Assembly: GCA_012932295.1 (NCBI GenBank)
Contig: JAAONU010000014.1
Coordinates: 3,599,063-3,663,062 of the forward strand
Direction: 5' to 3'
DNA: 64,000 nucleotides
Source of the DNA: Cyclina sinensis
Taxonomy: Eukaryota > Mollusca > Bivalvia > Venerida > Veneridae
The translations under genes were made by a program, and so were the position numbers. Each line of letters opens with the position of its first letter. Within the stretch, counting starts at the first letter, position 1. Positions 46,501 through 52,822 of this stretch are shown here, one piece after another. The notes below the pieces were generated by a model. That model was not told the origin of the DNA. It searched no databases and worked only from the letters and a program-made list of their open reading frames with translations.

Positions 46501-47476
46501 CTGAGATTCTGAAATTTGGTTTGAAGCATTGCCTAGTAGACCCCCTACAATATTGTTCAAATATAGCCCCTATGTTTAGTTCTTCCTTATTAATTTTTAA
46601 TGATTTATCCTTCTTAGCAGTTGTATACTCAGGTGAACCCTATAGGGCCATGATGGCCCTCTTGTTTAAATGCAAAACTTAATGCTAAGACATAAGTAAG
46701 GACAACTAACCACTAATTTGAAGACATAAGACATAGTTTCGTAAGAAGGACCTTTTTATTTTCAGTGTTCGGTTTGAAAATATCTACATAGTCACTTTTT
46801 TCAGGGGTTTAAAGAAAAGCCAAGAATTTCTAGCAAGGATGAAAAAGGAGTCAGAGATTTAAGAAGACAGATTGGAGTAAGCGAAACCTGCATTGAAGAA
46901 GTTAAGCAGGTAAATTTCAGAATAACGTGAAACGTCTCCGTCCCCGAAAGGGGTTCGACGTTGATGGAAGATAGAATAATAGTACATGTTTATATAAAAG
47001 TAATTTCTGTAAATCAGTTGACATATGTATCAAAATTCTGTATTCATGCAAAAGTTGTTTGTAGTAGCATACATGCCAGAAACCTTTAGAATCTGAACTG
47101 ACTTTATTAGTTTTGAAGTATTTGTATAGCAGTTTATAGTACATATTTAAATACAAAGTTTAAATTTCAGGTGTTTGTCATGGAAACAAAGTCATGGGAT
47201 AAGAAAGGTTTCGACAAGAAACATCTTGACTTGTGTATGCCATACATTCAGAAATGTGCAGAAGTCTGTTGGTTGATGGTTTTGCATGATCCCCCATTGT
47301 ACATGAAGATGGATGTGAAACATGGGGACAAAATGGACCTTAACTTATACACTGTGTATTCTTCGTCTGGGGACACTATTGACTATTTGGTTTGGCCTCC
47401 ACTGTACAACGAAATGGGAGGAGGACTTATTTCAAAAGGTGCTGCTGAATGTGTGAGAAGTATCAAGAAAAAATAA
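13386..47476 (+). CDS. MIEAP-like protein (mitochondria-eating protein C-terminal domain), whole gene
   Basis: Eleven exons join into one open frame of 1,638 nt (545 residues plus stop): 13386-13502 (ATG in an exon starting 13374), 14192-14235, 14719-14817, 24920-25018, 25881-25985, 27455-27547, 38558-38908, 43140-43338, 43824-43943, 46805-46909, 47171-47476. All have AG/GT borders and phases agree. Residues 1-185 are polar and low-complexity. About 156-303 is strongly charged and coiled-coil-like. About 320-545 resembles the MIEAP/SPATA18 C-terminal domain: SDPNRAMKVSEKFGTLYDDE, WTDAFEEL, CWLMVLHDPPLYMK, DYLVWPPLY, ISKGAAE. MIEAP-family proteins act in mitochondrial quality control in vertebrates, and the length is close to human SPATA18. 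The role of bivalve members is not established. The assignment comes from remembered family motifs, not a search. Whether both copies of the duplicated exon are used is unknown. Confidence 0.78.
14192..14235 (+). CDS. MIEAP-like gene, exon 2
   Basis: 44-nt exon between ATGAAAACAG and GTAAGT. Enters in phase 0 and leaves after two bases of an Arg codon. Encodes GEAEGVTVPVVMIR. Its place is supported by the phase match to the next exon. Confidence 0.65.
14719..14817 (+). CDS. MIEAP-like gene, exon 3a (duplicated exon)
   Basis: 99-nt symmetric exon (enters and leaves after codon position 2) bounded by TTTTGCTATTAAAG and GTTTGT. Encodes IVGKTGEEPGKMSQIAGKPA and then KESDRQSPKPASG. A second copy with the same borders lies at 24920-25018. 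The acceptor pyrimidine tract is weak in both. Confidence 0.65.
15410..16271 (+). mobile_element. GCTCACC-family element, 3'-truncated, with a 105-bp tandem array
   Basis: Begins AGCTCACCTGTCACATAGTG and folds back on ATGGTGAGCT, then has a GTCCGTC tract. From about 15840 to 16270 there are four tandem monomers of about 105 bp (ATGAAATTTGGACCATGTGT, TGACCTACTGACCTACTTTT). It runs into a second 5' end at 16275 without its own terminal hairpin. Confidence 0.75.
16275..17544 (+). mobile_element. GCTCACC-family hairpin-ended element
   Basis: 5' hairpin AGCTCACCTGTCACA...TGACATGGTGAGCT at 16275-16306, GT-rich tract, about five tandem monomers of roughly 165 bp, then CAGGTGAGCGA at 17506-17516, hairpin GGGCCATCATGGCCC at 17522-17536, and TCTTGTTT. 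The Tc1-like element begins 10 bp further on. Confidence 0.8.
17555..19113 (+). mobile_element. Tc1/mariner-type transposon, 1,559 bp
   Basis: Terminal inverted repeats of 25 bp lie at 17555-17579 (CACTGCTCAAATTAATTAAA then GGAGC) and 19089-19113, differing at two positions. A TA dinucleotide flanks each end (17553-17554 and 19114-19115), as expected for Tc1/mariner insertion. One transposase frame lies inside. It sits at the 3' edge of a GCTCACC-family element within the intron between exons 3a and 3b. Confidence 0.93.
17840..18873 (+). pseudogene. Tc1-like transposase with a 3' frameshift
   Basis: Encodes a DDE transposase that cuts and pastes the surrounding element. The helix-turn-helix region is at the N-terminus (FTQREVTTVVDISHSVVARL, then a GRRH linker). 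The catalytic acidic residues are the Asp of VLFTDKSRY, the Asp of LVQDNARAHT and the Glu of SPNLNPIEHVWD. The spacing of the last two is 35 residues because of one extra Asp in FFDDDVG; related elements usually have 34. Near 18731-18740 one base is lost: the open frame stops at 18764-18766, while the normal C-terminus (RELSHAFVADWDAIPQ ... CREC ... THY) continues in the next frame to TGA at 18871-18873. An upstream in-frame ATG at 17795 would add 15 residues, but family members begin near MVQG. Probably inactive. Confidence 0.88.
19709..23284 (+). mobile_element. CCCCGCC-family tandem-core element (host of a nested element)
   Basis: Starts ATCCCCCCGCCAAAGGCGGA GGGGATATTAG, then GTGCGTCCGTCCG. 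About six monomers of roughly 157 bp follow (TTGTCCGGAGCATAACTCCA, GGTAGGTAGTGCA, AATAACTCTACCTTGCC). The first monomer is interrupted at 19897-22566 by a complete GCTCACC-family element. A second 5' end of the same family follows at 23285. Confidence 0.82.
19897..22566 (+). mobile_element. Complete GCTCACC-family element nested in the CCCCGCC-family element
   Basis: 5' hairpin AGCTCACCTGAGCAC AAA GTGCTCAGGGTGAGCT (19897-19930), a GTCCGTC microsatellite (19945-19992), then about 12 monomers of 165-166 bp. The 3' part contains the GGTCAAGGTCAAGGTCACC block (about 22373) and ends CTCAGGTGAGCGATCC, GGGCCATCATGGCCC, TCTTGTTTT. The host sequence CTCTACCTTGCCTTTTT is resumed by AGAGTTATTCC directly after it. 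Confidence 0.88.
23285..23738 (+). mobile_element. CCCCGCC-family element, short complete copy
   Basis: Starts ATCCCCCCCGCCAAAGGCGG and ends with the inverted copy GGCGGGGGGAT (23700-23710), a small hairpin CCAT TTGTAAC ATGG and CTCTTGTTGT. It contains about two core monomers. Confidence 0.75.
23874..24893 (-). mobile_element. Non-LTR retrotransposon fragment (3' end, minus strand)
   Basis: A 5'-truncated LINE in reverse orientation, inserted in the second copy of the exon-3 segment. It holds the C-terminal part of the reverse-transcriptase ORF and about 350 bp of 3' sequence. 5' truncation is typical of LINE insertion. Confidence 0.8.
24230..24893 (-). pseudogene. LINE reverse transcriptase, C-terminal part
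   Basis: About 220 residues remain open. Motifs of the CR1/L2-type RT C-terminus are in order: VRNQGGFLDKTLDFKEQV, VLSLVMSHLDYCNVI, MQRIQNMCAKLVLS, ALYDLHWLPVKARITFKIL, TFADTSFSTLGPKVWNELPS, NIRNSGSSDSLKKNLKTHYF. The frame is open from about 24893 (TNSIKVGDNIKAEYC) to the stop near 24230. The catalytic palm, endonuclease and ORF1 are missing. It lies antisense to the host gene and is not expected to be functional. Confidence 0.85.
24920..25018 (+). CDS. MIEAP-like gene, exon 3b (tandem duplicate of exon 3a)
   Basis: 99 nt, same borders (CTATTAAAG and GTTTGT) and phase as exon 3a. Encodes TAGKTGEEPGQGNQITGKPA and then EESDRQSSKSASG, with no stop. Because the exon is symmetric, use of 3a, 3b, both or neither keeps the reading frame. 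Confidence 0.6.
25735..25800 (-). repeat. tRNA-like segment (SINE head remnant)
   Basis: On the minus strand GGACCCGAGTTTGAATCCCA resembles a tRNA T-arm/B box. The A box is unclear. Confidence 0.25.
25881..25985 (+). CDS. MIEAP-like gene, exon 4
   Basis: Acceptor AAGGATTTGCAG, donor GAAAG before GTTGTG. Enters and leaves after codon position 2. Encodes SGIMQPKESMGSPKMKNKPK and then EDHGQKTQDVGSVE, a Lys/Gly-rich linker. Confidence 0.7.
26340..27447 (+). repeat. Degenerate GCTCACC-family element
   Basis: Starts AGCTCACCTGAGCACAAGG at 26340 and ends with a decayed terminal hairpin and GCCCTCTTGTTTTT at 27433-27446. The interior is heavily diverged. A tRNA-like stretch lies at about 27075-27165 (TGGCTCAGTGG and GATTTAAGTCC). 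Confidence 0.5.
27455..27547 (+). CDS. MIEAP-like gene, exon 5
   Basis: Acceptor CTCTTGTTTTTACTTTCAG, donor CAAAA before GTAAGT. Encodes EDNTKALLACLEKHKTELAE and then KEDKYQLLSQ, the start of the charged, coiled-coil-like region. The pyrimidine tract of the acceptor appears to be the 3' tail of the preceding repeat. Confidence 0.78.
28325..29966 (+). mobile_element. GCTCACC-family hairpin-ended element
   Basis: 5' hairpin AGCTCACCTGAGCGTTTGGC TCATGGTGAGCT, GTCCGTCGTCCGTC tract, about seven monomers of roughly 165 bp, the GGTCAAGGTCAAGGTCACC block (about 29772), then CTCAGGTGAGTGA, a mutated hairpin GGCCATCATGACC and CTCTTGTC. Confidence 0.8.
30093..30194 (+). other. Possible cassette exon, frame uncertain
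   Basis: After CATATTTTTAAAG an open stretch in the incoming phase of the host gene reads PESKERLSASKETNVCGQTQ and then TLQESSDKLKSSSR, similar in composition to exon 4. Possible donors (AAGTGATAA, AAGTAGAAA) leave phase 1, which does not fit exon 6 unless its acceptor moves two bases to the second AG at 38558-38559. May be a decayed exon or chance. Confidence 0.22.
30238..30292. repeat. (ATTC)n-type simple repeat
   Basis: ATTCATTCATTCCTTCATTC and related units just before the 5' end of the GTGTCGCC-family element. Confidence 0.8.
30293..32128 (+). mobile_element. GTGTCGCC-family hairpin-ended element, interrupted
   Basis: Starts GTGTCGCCTGCTACGGAGCA GCCGCGACAT and ends CATCAGGTGAGACATGTGAT CACAGATCGCCC TTGTTT. 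It has two core units (30305-30700 and 31650-32040) with GTCTGTCC tracts. The copy at 42180-43099 shows the uninterrupted form. An unrelated element is nested at 30717-31634. Confidence 0.8.
30717..31634 (+). mobile_element. ATGTCTCCCC-family element nested in the GTGTCGCC-family element
   Basis: Starts ATGTCTCCCCCC, folding with GGGGGAGACAT, then a GTCCGTCCGTCC tract and five tandem monomers of about 140-157 bp (GGATTTTTATGAAACTTGGG, CACCTCATCAAGGC, AGGTCAAGGTCACA). Ends GGGGGGAAGACATAT, hairpin GTTTTTG/CAAAAAC and TTCTAGTT. The host resumes TTGTGTTGC as in the copy at 42570. The tandem units stay open in two frames but resemble no protein. Confidence 0.82.
32125..32212. repeat. (TTTGTTCA)n and (TTCC)n simple repeats
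   Basis: TTTGTTCATTTGTTTGTTCA followed by TTCCTTCCTTCC and ATTCATTC units directly after the 3' tail of the preceding element. Confidence 0.85.
33448..34874 (+). mobile_element. GCTCACC-end element with a different core, nested
   Basis: 5' hairpin AGCTCACCTCAGCCGTTGGC TCATGGTGAGCT; nine or so core units of about 130 bp unlike the other GCTCACC copies (TTAACACTCTAGAGG, AGTCCAAATAACCTGGAAA, AACTAGGTCACAGAGCCCAA); 3' end CTCAGGAGAGCGA, GGGCCATCATGGCCC, TCTTGTTT. Flanks GATGCTTTTT and AGCTGTAG match the uninterrupted monomer at 33290-33312. Confidence 0.85.
35041..36511 (+). repeat. TACCCCCACC-family tandem element
   Basis: Starts ATACCCCCACCACAAAATGT GGGGGGGCTATAATGG, then GTCCGTCCGTC. Three to four units of about 320-350 bp each (GTGTCCGCTCTATAAATCCT, CAACAAGGGGATGTGCAGAA, AGGTCAAGGTCA). 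No 3' terminus could be defined. It is followed directly by a TIR MITE. Confidence 0.65.
36512..37249. mobile_element. TACTGTGA-ended MITE, copy 1
   Basis: Left end TACTGTGAGATCATTTAAAT TCGC and right end, reverse complemented, TATCCTGTGAAATCATTTTT GTTCGCGC form a long imperfect TIR with CG-rich subterminal blocks (TTCGCGC). The 738-bp interior has no coding frame. The copy at 39345-41267 has matching interior blocks (CTGTTAATTG, AACTGACA). Confidence 0.75.
38558..38908 (+). CDS. MIEAP-like gene, exon 6 (coiled coil)
   Basis: 351 nt between CATTTATTTCAG and GTAATT, phase 2 to phase 2. All 117 codons are open and rich in Glu, Lys, Leu and Asn with heptad-like spacing (NLLRNENGTLKAEIEKGNKD, FVKLNNKISQLNEEKKSLEA, YREKNDRENKRKFDELYEHC). 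The opposite strand is also open over much of it, which is a shadow. This is the central coiled coil. Confidence 0.88.
38990..39344 (+). repeat. Decayed GCTCACC-family 5' part
   Basis: CAGCTCATCTGTGCCAGTCT TTTGGTGAGCT followed by one or two diverged core units (GTCTAGTGGTCC). Its 3' end is cut by the MITE at 39345. Confidence 0.5.
39500..39581 (+). tRNA. tRNA-Leu(AAG)-like sequence, probably a SINE head
   Basis: 82 nt that fold as a class II tRNA: acceptor GGTAGCG with TGCTGCC plus A, D-arm TGGCCGAGTGGT, anticodon arm CTGGT-TTAAGGC-ACCAG (anticodon AAG), variable arm TCTCTTCGGAGG. It differs from the usual metazoan tRNA-Leu at T-loop C56 (TTTGAAT instead of TTCGAAT) and has an A-C mismatch in the T stem. 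These changes, the missing 3' oligo-T, and the repeat context argue for a pseudogene or SINE head. Confidence 0.6.
39582..40785 (+). repeat. Body of tRNA-headed SINE, split by an ATGCCCC element
   Basis: 39582-39713 contains another tRNA-like A/B box pair (GGTGGCCGAGTGG and CTGGTTCACTTC). After the inserted element the body resumes at about 40637 (CCAGCAGTATCAGCCTAGAC) and ends at about 40785 in AACCTTTACCTTTACC, a short tandem tail as in tRNA-type SINEs. Confidence 0.5.
39714..40636 (+). mobile_element. ATGCCCC-family hairpin-ended element, nested
   Basis: 5' TATGCCCCAACAAAGTGGGG TGCATA, GTCCGTCCGTCC tract, four monomers of about 173 bp (AACGCAACTCCTCTTAAACC, CTTCCAGGGATGAACAACCT), 3' GTAGTGGGGGCATCC, hairpin GTGTCCTATGGACAC (40612-40626), AGTTCTAGTT. 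Confidence 0.85.
41268..42100 (+). repeat. Decayed GCTCACC-family element
   Basis: 5' hairpin AGCTCACCAGAGCTGACAGC TCATTGTGAGCT directly abuts the MITE end. Core units are strongly diverged and the 3' end is lost. Confidence 0.55.
42180..43099 (+). mobile_element. GTGTCGCC-family hairpin-ended element, uninterrupted copy
   Basis: 5' GTGTCGCCTGCTATGAAGTA GCCGCGACAT. Two core units with (GTCT)n tracts, the longest at 42655-42697. 3' CATCAGGCGACAC, the exact inverted copy of the 5' GTGTCGCCTG, then GATCACTGATC and GCCCTTGTTTTT. It lies 40 bp upstream of exon 7. Confidence 0.85.
43140..43338 (+). CDS. MIEAP-like gene, exon 7
   Basis: 199 nt between GTATTTAAG and GTTTGT, entering after codon position 2 and leaving in phase 0. 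Encodes the start of the conserved domain: LSDPNRAMKVSEKFGTLYDD, EWTDAFEELKKKKIPVKDAI, QLLLNILQ. A mutated copy lies at 52823-53000. Confidence 0.85.
43824..43943 (+). CDS. MIEAP-like gene, exon 8
   Basis: 120 nt between ACTTTTCTTGCAG and GTATGC, phase 0 to 0. Encodes ECLTFCNRLKDQQMDSLNNV and then LLHPSQDVSKFVNEPRKNVG, continuing the helical part of the domain. Confidence 0.8.
44064..45281 (+). mobile_element. CCCCAAAGGGG-family hairpin-ended element
   Basis: 5' TATCCCCAAAGGGGTATACT, GTCCGTCCATCCGTC tract, about six diverged units of roughly 150 bp (GGTCAAGGTCACAGT, TTGACAACCATTT, GACTTCAAACTT). 3' CCCTTTGGGCATATAATGC, hairpin CCGCCCAGCGG, TGCTCTTGTT. Confidence 0.65.
45341..46667 (+). mobile_element. 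GCTCACC-family hairpin-ended element
   Basis: 5' AGCTCACCTAAGCATATGCT CAGGGTGAG, about six diverged monomers, a non-family AT-rich insert at about 46020-46270, 3' CTCAGGTGAACCC, GGGCCATGATGGCCC, TCTTGTTT. Confidence 0.75.
46805..46909 (+). CDS. MIEAP-like gene, exon 9
   Basis: 105 nt between CACTTTTTTCAG and GTAAAT, phase 0 to 0. Encodes GFKEKPRISSKDEKGVRDLR and then RQIGVSETCIEEVKQ, matching the part of the domain just before the C-terminal core. A mutated copy lies at 53470-53541. Confidence 0.8.
47171..47476 (+). CDS. MIEAP-like gene, last exon with stop
   Basis: 101 codons after TTTAAATTTCAG, ending TAA at 47474-47476. Encodes the C-terminal core: MPYIQKCAEVCWLMVLHDPP, LYMKMDVKHGDKMDLNLYTV, TIDYLVWPPLYNEMGGGLIS, KGAAECV. 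The W-M-DPP, VWP and KG-A positions are the most recognisable family residues. The tail is basic (RSIKKK). An AATAAA overlaps the stop and is too close to be the likely poly(A) signal. Confidence 0.88.
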   Translation: MFVMETKSWDKKGFDKKHLDLCMPYIQKCAEVCWLMVLHDPPLYMKMDVKHGDKMDLNLYTVYSSSGDTIDYLVWPPLYNEMGGGLISKGAAECVRSIKKK

Positions 47477-47815
47477 ATATTTTATTAATGGAGGGAAACC
47501 TGAATACACAGATTTTAGACCAATGTTTGATGATATAATATTTACAGAATATGTACTAGTGTCGCATCATTTTTGTTGATGTAGGATGAATATTACGTGC
47601 AAAAAACAATGTTTGAATTTAGGTCTATGCTTTTATCAAAAATCAGAAAAACTGTAAAAGTTACACAAATTCAGTACATGTGTAATATATGCATATGATT
47701 TAAGCTCTCACATTTGACACCTAGCTGTTGATTTTTGGCAGTTTTATTTGTACAGTCTTACATATTGGACGGCTTTGATTACCTAGGCCAATTTAAATGA
47801 AACATTGATTTCCCT
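47477..47815 (+). other. Probable 3'UTR and spacer
   Basis: AT-rich, without an open frame. The 3' end of the transcript could not be placed. Confidence 0.4.
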
Positions 47816-47819
47816 TTTT

Positions 47820-49864
47820 AGTCCCCTACCGGAAGGGACTTAAAGTTTGCCCTCTGGCTGTTCATCTGTCAGTCCGTCTTAGTCCACAAAAACTCGATCC
47901 TGTGATAATTAAAAAAAGTGCCAGGAATATTTTCATGAAACTTGAAACATGGATAGATAGCAATATGGAGATTATGCACGTTATTTTATTTTGTTCCTTT
48001 GTTGAGAAATTTGGTTGCTGTGCCAACAAATTGACTTAAAATATTGCAGAAATGGTGATTATACTTTTGAAGCTCTTAAGATAACCATTTTAAACTTGCT
48101 ACATGTTTTGATACTCAAAAGACCAGTTCACATGTTATGTCCCATACATCTGACTGTGGATTTCACAAAGTTATCCCCCTTCTCCATGTTCCAAATTTTC
48201 CAAAAATCTACATTTCTTTGAATATTTCTGGAACCTAATGATGTATTTGATTGAGACTTTATATAAACTTTATTATAACCCCAAAACGAAGTTTGGGTGG
48301 TATATAGGAGTCACCCCGGTGGTTGGTCGGGCCGTCAGGGTGTACCTTGTCCGGAGCATAACTTGAAAACTACTAGTTGGAATTAAATGCAACTTCACGA
48401 AATGGTGAAGCACAATAAGAAGAAGTGCAGTGTCCAAGAATCATAAATCCATCATCACTATTTTCAGAGTTATTTCCCTTTATTGGTTTTCCTTGTCCAG
48501 AGCATAACTTAAAAATTACTTGTTGGAATTCAGTGCAACTTCATACGATGGTCAAGCACAACAAGAGAAAGTGCAGTGTCCAAGAATCATAACTCCGTCT
48601 TCACTATTTTCAGAGTTATTGCCCTTAATTCCTTTTCCTTGTCTGGAGCATAGCTTGAAAACTGCTGGTTGAAATTCAGTGCAACTTCATACAATGGTCA
48701 AGCACAATGAGAGGAAGTGCAGTGTCCAAGAATTATAACTTCATGTTCACTATTTGCAGAGTTATTGTCCTTTGTTGGTTTTCCTTTTTTATGAAGAATA
48801 ACTTGAAAACTACTGGTTGGAATTCAATGCAACTTGATACAATGGTCAAGCACAATGAGAGGAAGTGCAGTGTCCAAGAATCATAACTCTATCTTCTCTA
48901 TTTGCAGAGTTATTACCCTTAGTTTGTTTTCTTTAATTGAAGTATAACTTGAAAACTACTGGTTGGAATTCATTGCAACTTCATAAAATGACCAAGCACA
49001 ATGAGAGAAAGTGCATTGTATAAGAGCTATATCTCCATCTTCACTTTTTGCAGAGTTATTGCCCTTCCTTGGATTTCCTTTTCCAGATTTTAATTTGGAA
49101 AGTGGTTGGAATTCAGTGCAACTTCATACAATGGATAAGCACATTGAGTGGATGTGCAATGTACAAGAGCTATAACTCTGTCTTCACTGTTTGCACAGTT
49201 ATTGCCCTTTGTTAATTTTCTTTGTCTGGAGAATAACTTGAAAACAATTTTTTTTTTGGAATTCAAATCAACTTTTTACAATGGTCAAGTACAATGAGAG
49301 GAAATGCAATGTACAAAAACCACAACTATCTTTAATTGCCCACAGCTATAACTCTTTTTCAATTTTTTACAAAGTATTCTGTTACTAAATTGATAACTTC
49401 CTCTGTTCTGTCGCTGTTTTTTTGGGGTATTAATCACATTTAGTGATAGCTCTAGTTGGTGTTATTATTAGTTTACACAATAACTCTTTCCCTTATATTG
49501 ACAAAATTGTGCCCCTTTTTACTTAAAGAATATAGCAAATTGTGTATACTCTTGAACGGTTTTTATTCCGATTACTTTTGAACTTACATAGAATCTGTAC
49601 AACTTTAGTCAGGTTTTATAAATCACACAGCTATGTGGATTGTCTGTTCTTTGTCTTGAACAATTGAGACATTTTTTGTATTACATGTGAATATTTTATT
49701 CATAACATTACACCTATTCAATAAGCATGTGATCTTTTGATTATCTGTTGTATAAAACATAACTTCATCTATCATTAAAACAAATTATTGATTTCAGCTA
49801 ACTTAATGTCATTTGAATTTTGGTTATATTTACTGTGACAGTGCCCTTTCCGGTAAGGGACTTT
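47820..49864 (+). mobile_element. AGTCCCCTACC-family element, host of a nested element
   Basis: 5' AGTCCCCTACCGGAAGGGAC T, CAGTCCGTC tract, and an inverted match CCCTTTCCGGTAAGGGACTT at the far end. Interrupted at 48274-49457. Confidence 0.6.
48274..49457 (+). mobile_element. ATAACCCC-family hairpin-ended element, nested
   Basis: 5' ATAACCCCAAAACGAAGTTT GGGTGGTAT. About seven monomers of roughly 155 bp (GGAGCATAACTTGAAAACTA, AGTGCAGTGTCCAAGAATCA). 3' TTTTGGGGTAT, hairpin ATCACATTTAGTGAT, AGCTCTAGTT. Confidence 0.78.
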
Positions 49865-49869
49865 TATTG

Positions 49870-50535
49870 CTTTGCAAAAGTTTTACTTGTGTTTCTCATA
49901 TTTTTCATTTCTTTTTAAAGTTTTTTTTCTTGGTGGGTGAACACTGTCAAAAGTGTAATTCTGTTGTCAATCATATCAACAAAACTTTTGTAATTACAAC
50001 ATGATGACCCACGAATTCTGAGGGACATTTGGAATGGTGTTGAATTAAATGATGCCCCTTAAACAGTTAATTTTGTCAAATTGTAATAACGTTTTTGGAT
50101 TATTTTTTTCTTCAAAAAAACTTTCACAACTGAATATGACAACTATACACTGAAAACCTTAGCACCAATACGCTCGGTAACATATATCTATTTATAGGGC
50201 ATCATTTTAATTAATTTTTAAGTGTTTTTTTCTTATGAAGTCTTTGCTTTCATGTAGCTACAGCTTTAGTTGGTATTGAAATGCCATTGCCTTTTTGGGT
50301 TCCATTATTACAATACTTCAAAATAAAACTTCCATAAAACTACGATGATTTTTAGACCTTTATTACAGGAGTGAACATACCAGGTTCATACACTACCTTA
50401 CTAGTCAAGTGACAAAACAAATTCATTTTGATATTTATTCTTGGTTAGTTCACTTAAAAATTGTATCTGAAAAATTATAATACTGTTAAGAAAGGAAGTC
50501 TGAATTTTGCAAACGTAACAATATTCTGCACATAA

Positions 50536-50574
<39 letters not shown>

Positions 50575-50835
50575 GAAAAAAAAAATTTTTTTATACTGCT
50601 TTTGTATCTTAGGGCAAAACATATCAGTAAAATAATTCATCATCTTCAGTATATTTTCAATTCAAAATGCTTTCAGGGAAGAGAAATGATTGCCAATAAA
50701 TCAATCATTTTGATGTTAGCTGATCACCTGTCTGTAGTTTTTGTCATTTTAATGTAAAGGAAAATGTAGCACAACATGGTTGAATGAATTATTTCATCTA
50801 ATACTAAATGGCAAATTACTGAAAATGGATTACAA
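49870..50835. other. No gene; (CA)n microsatellite
   Basis: AT-rich spacer with a (CA)n run at 50530-50572. No exon-like frame. Confidence 0.6.
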
Positions 50836-50840
50836 TTATT

Positions 50841-51886
50841 ATGCCCCCCCCCCTTCAAAGAAGTGGGGGTATATTGCTTTGCATTTGTCTGTCTGTCGGT
50901 CGGTCCGTAGACCAAATGGTATACGACCAATAACTTAGAATAAGAATGCTTAGGCCTAGGAACTTCAAACTTGGTAGGATGATTGTCCATCACCAGTAGA
51001 TGACCCCTATTGATTTTGGTGTCAACGGGTCAAAGGTCAAGGTCACATTGACCTTGTAGGTAGAAACGGTTTCCGACCAATAACTAAAGAACGCTAAGGC
51101 CTAGGAACTTCAAACTTGGTAGGGTGATTGTCCATCACCAGTAGATAACCCCTATTGATTTTGGGGTCAAGGGGTCAAAGGTCAAGGTCACATTGACCTT
51201 GTAGTTAGAAACGGTTTCCGACCAATAACTAGAGAACGCTTTGACCTAGGTTCACCAAACTTGGTATGCTGGTTGGTCATCACCAGTAGATGACCCCTAT
51301 TGATTTTGAGGTCATTAGGGTAAAGGTCAAGCTCACAGGGATCTTGATCCTAAAAACGGTTTCTGATCAATAACTAGAGAACGCTTTGACTTAGGTTCAC
51401 CAAACTTGGTATACTGGTTGGTCATCACCAGTAGATGACCCTATTGACTTTGAGGTCATTAGGTCAAAGGTCAAGATCACAGAGACTTTCATCTTAAAAA
51501 CTGTTTCTGATCAATAACTAGAGAACGCTTTGACCTAGGTTCACCAAACTTGGTATGCTGGTTGGTCATCACCAGTAGATGACCCCCTATTGATTTTGAG
51601 GTCATTTGGTCAAAGGTCAAGCTCGCAGAGACTTTGACTCTAAAAACGGTTTCCGATCAATAACTAGAGAATGCTTTGACCTAGGTTCACCAAACTTGGT
51701 ATACTGGTTGGTCATGACCAGTAAATGACCGCTATTGATTTTGAGGTCATTAGGTCAAAGGTCAAGGCCACAGGGACCTTGATCCTAAAAACGGTTTCTG
51801 ATCAATAAGTAGAGAACGCTTTGGCCCAACCACAAGCAATTAGGTGCTGCCGGGGGGCATTTATGTTTTACAAACATTTCTTGTTT
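50841..51886 (+). mobile_element. ATGCCCCCC-family hairpin-ended element
   Basis: 5' ATGCCCCCCCCCCTTCAAAG AAGTGGGGGTAT, GTCGGTCGGTCCG tract, six monomers of about 157 bp (AACTAGAGAACGCTTTGACC, CATCACCAGTAGATGACCCC). 3' GGGGGGCATTT, hairpin ATGTTTTACAAACAT, TTCTTGTTT. Confidence 0.85.
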
Positions 51887-51889
51887 CCA

Positions 51890-52820
51890 TATGGAACCAA
51901 CGTTTTCTTAGGAGAATACTTTTTATTGTTTCCTATCTAATCATACAAGGATAATAAGCCACAGCCATATTGGCCATGTTTTTTTCAGGATCGATAAAAA
52001 GTTTAGATTTTTATAGGAGGTCGCCCAAGGAACATTTGTGCTGAAATATTTTCAAATCAGTTAAGGGGTTGCTGGGTAGACCAGCTTTTAAAATTTGAGT
52101 TTTAGTTGCTATGACAACCAGAGTTCTCATGAAACTCAATAAATTTAAAAAGGAGCCAGAGGTTTTTGAGTTCAATTGTTGAGATGGAAGCCGGAAGGTA
52201 GGCAATCGTACTATCACTCAGGTGAACTAAAATTGGAAAAAAAAGTTGTGCATGGCAAAATATTTAGGATAAAATGAAGAATATAACTGTTTCCTGGATT
52301 ATCTGCTTCTTTTAAATATAAGTAGTTTCTGGCTTTTTCATTGACAAATATTTTACTAGATCATGGACTTCAAAAGCCACTGATTAATATGTCTGTTCTC
52401 ATTGTTTACATCCTGTAAGATGGCATATTGAGAAAATGAACAAGTGTTAAGGCAATTGTTCTTTCTGGAGCAAGTCGATTTGCTGGATTTTATTAAACTT
52501 GGAAGACTGTTTATATTTACTGATAGAAAAAAATTGCCAAACGTAATGCAATTAGGATAACCTTATGAACACCATGGCAACAATATTTACTAAATCTTCA
52601 GACATGAATGGATGACTTCTTTGAAACAACGAGAACTTGGCTTGATGTGGTATAAACACGTTTCCAAATAAAACTAAGTAAAACCTTATGAACTCAAGAC
52701 ATGTCTTATTTTTATTTCATTGTTTACTAATATTATTTCTTAAACACTCTGAATGTTTTGAAATTACTTGGTAGAAATAATGAATATCCTTATGTCGGAC
52801 AGAGAACTTTAGTGTTCGTT
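51890..52820. other. No recognisable gene
   Basis: Ordinary AT-rich spacer, no splice-bounded frame found. Confidence 0.4.
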
Positions 52821-52822
52821 TA

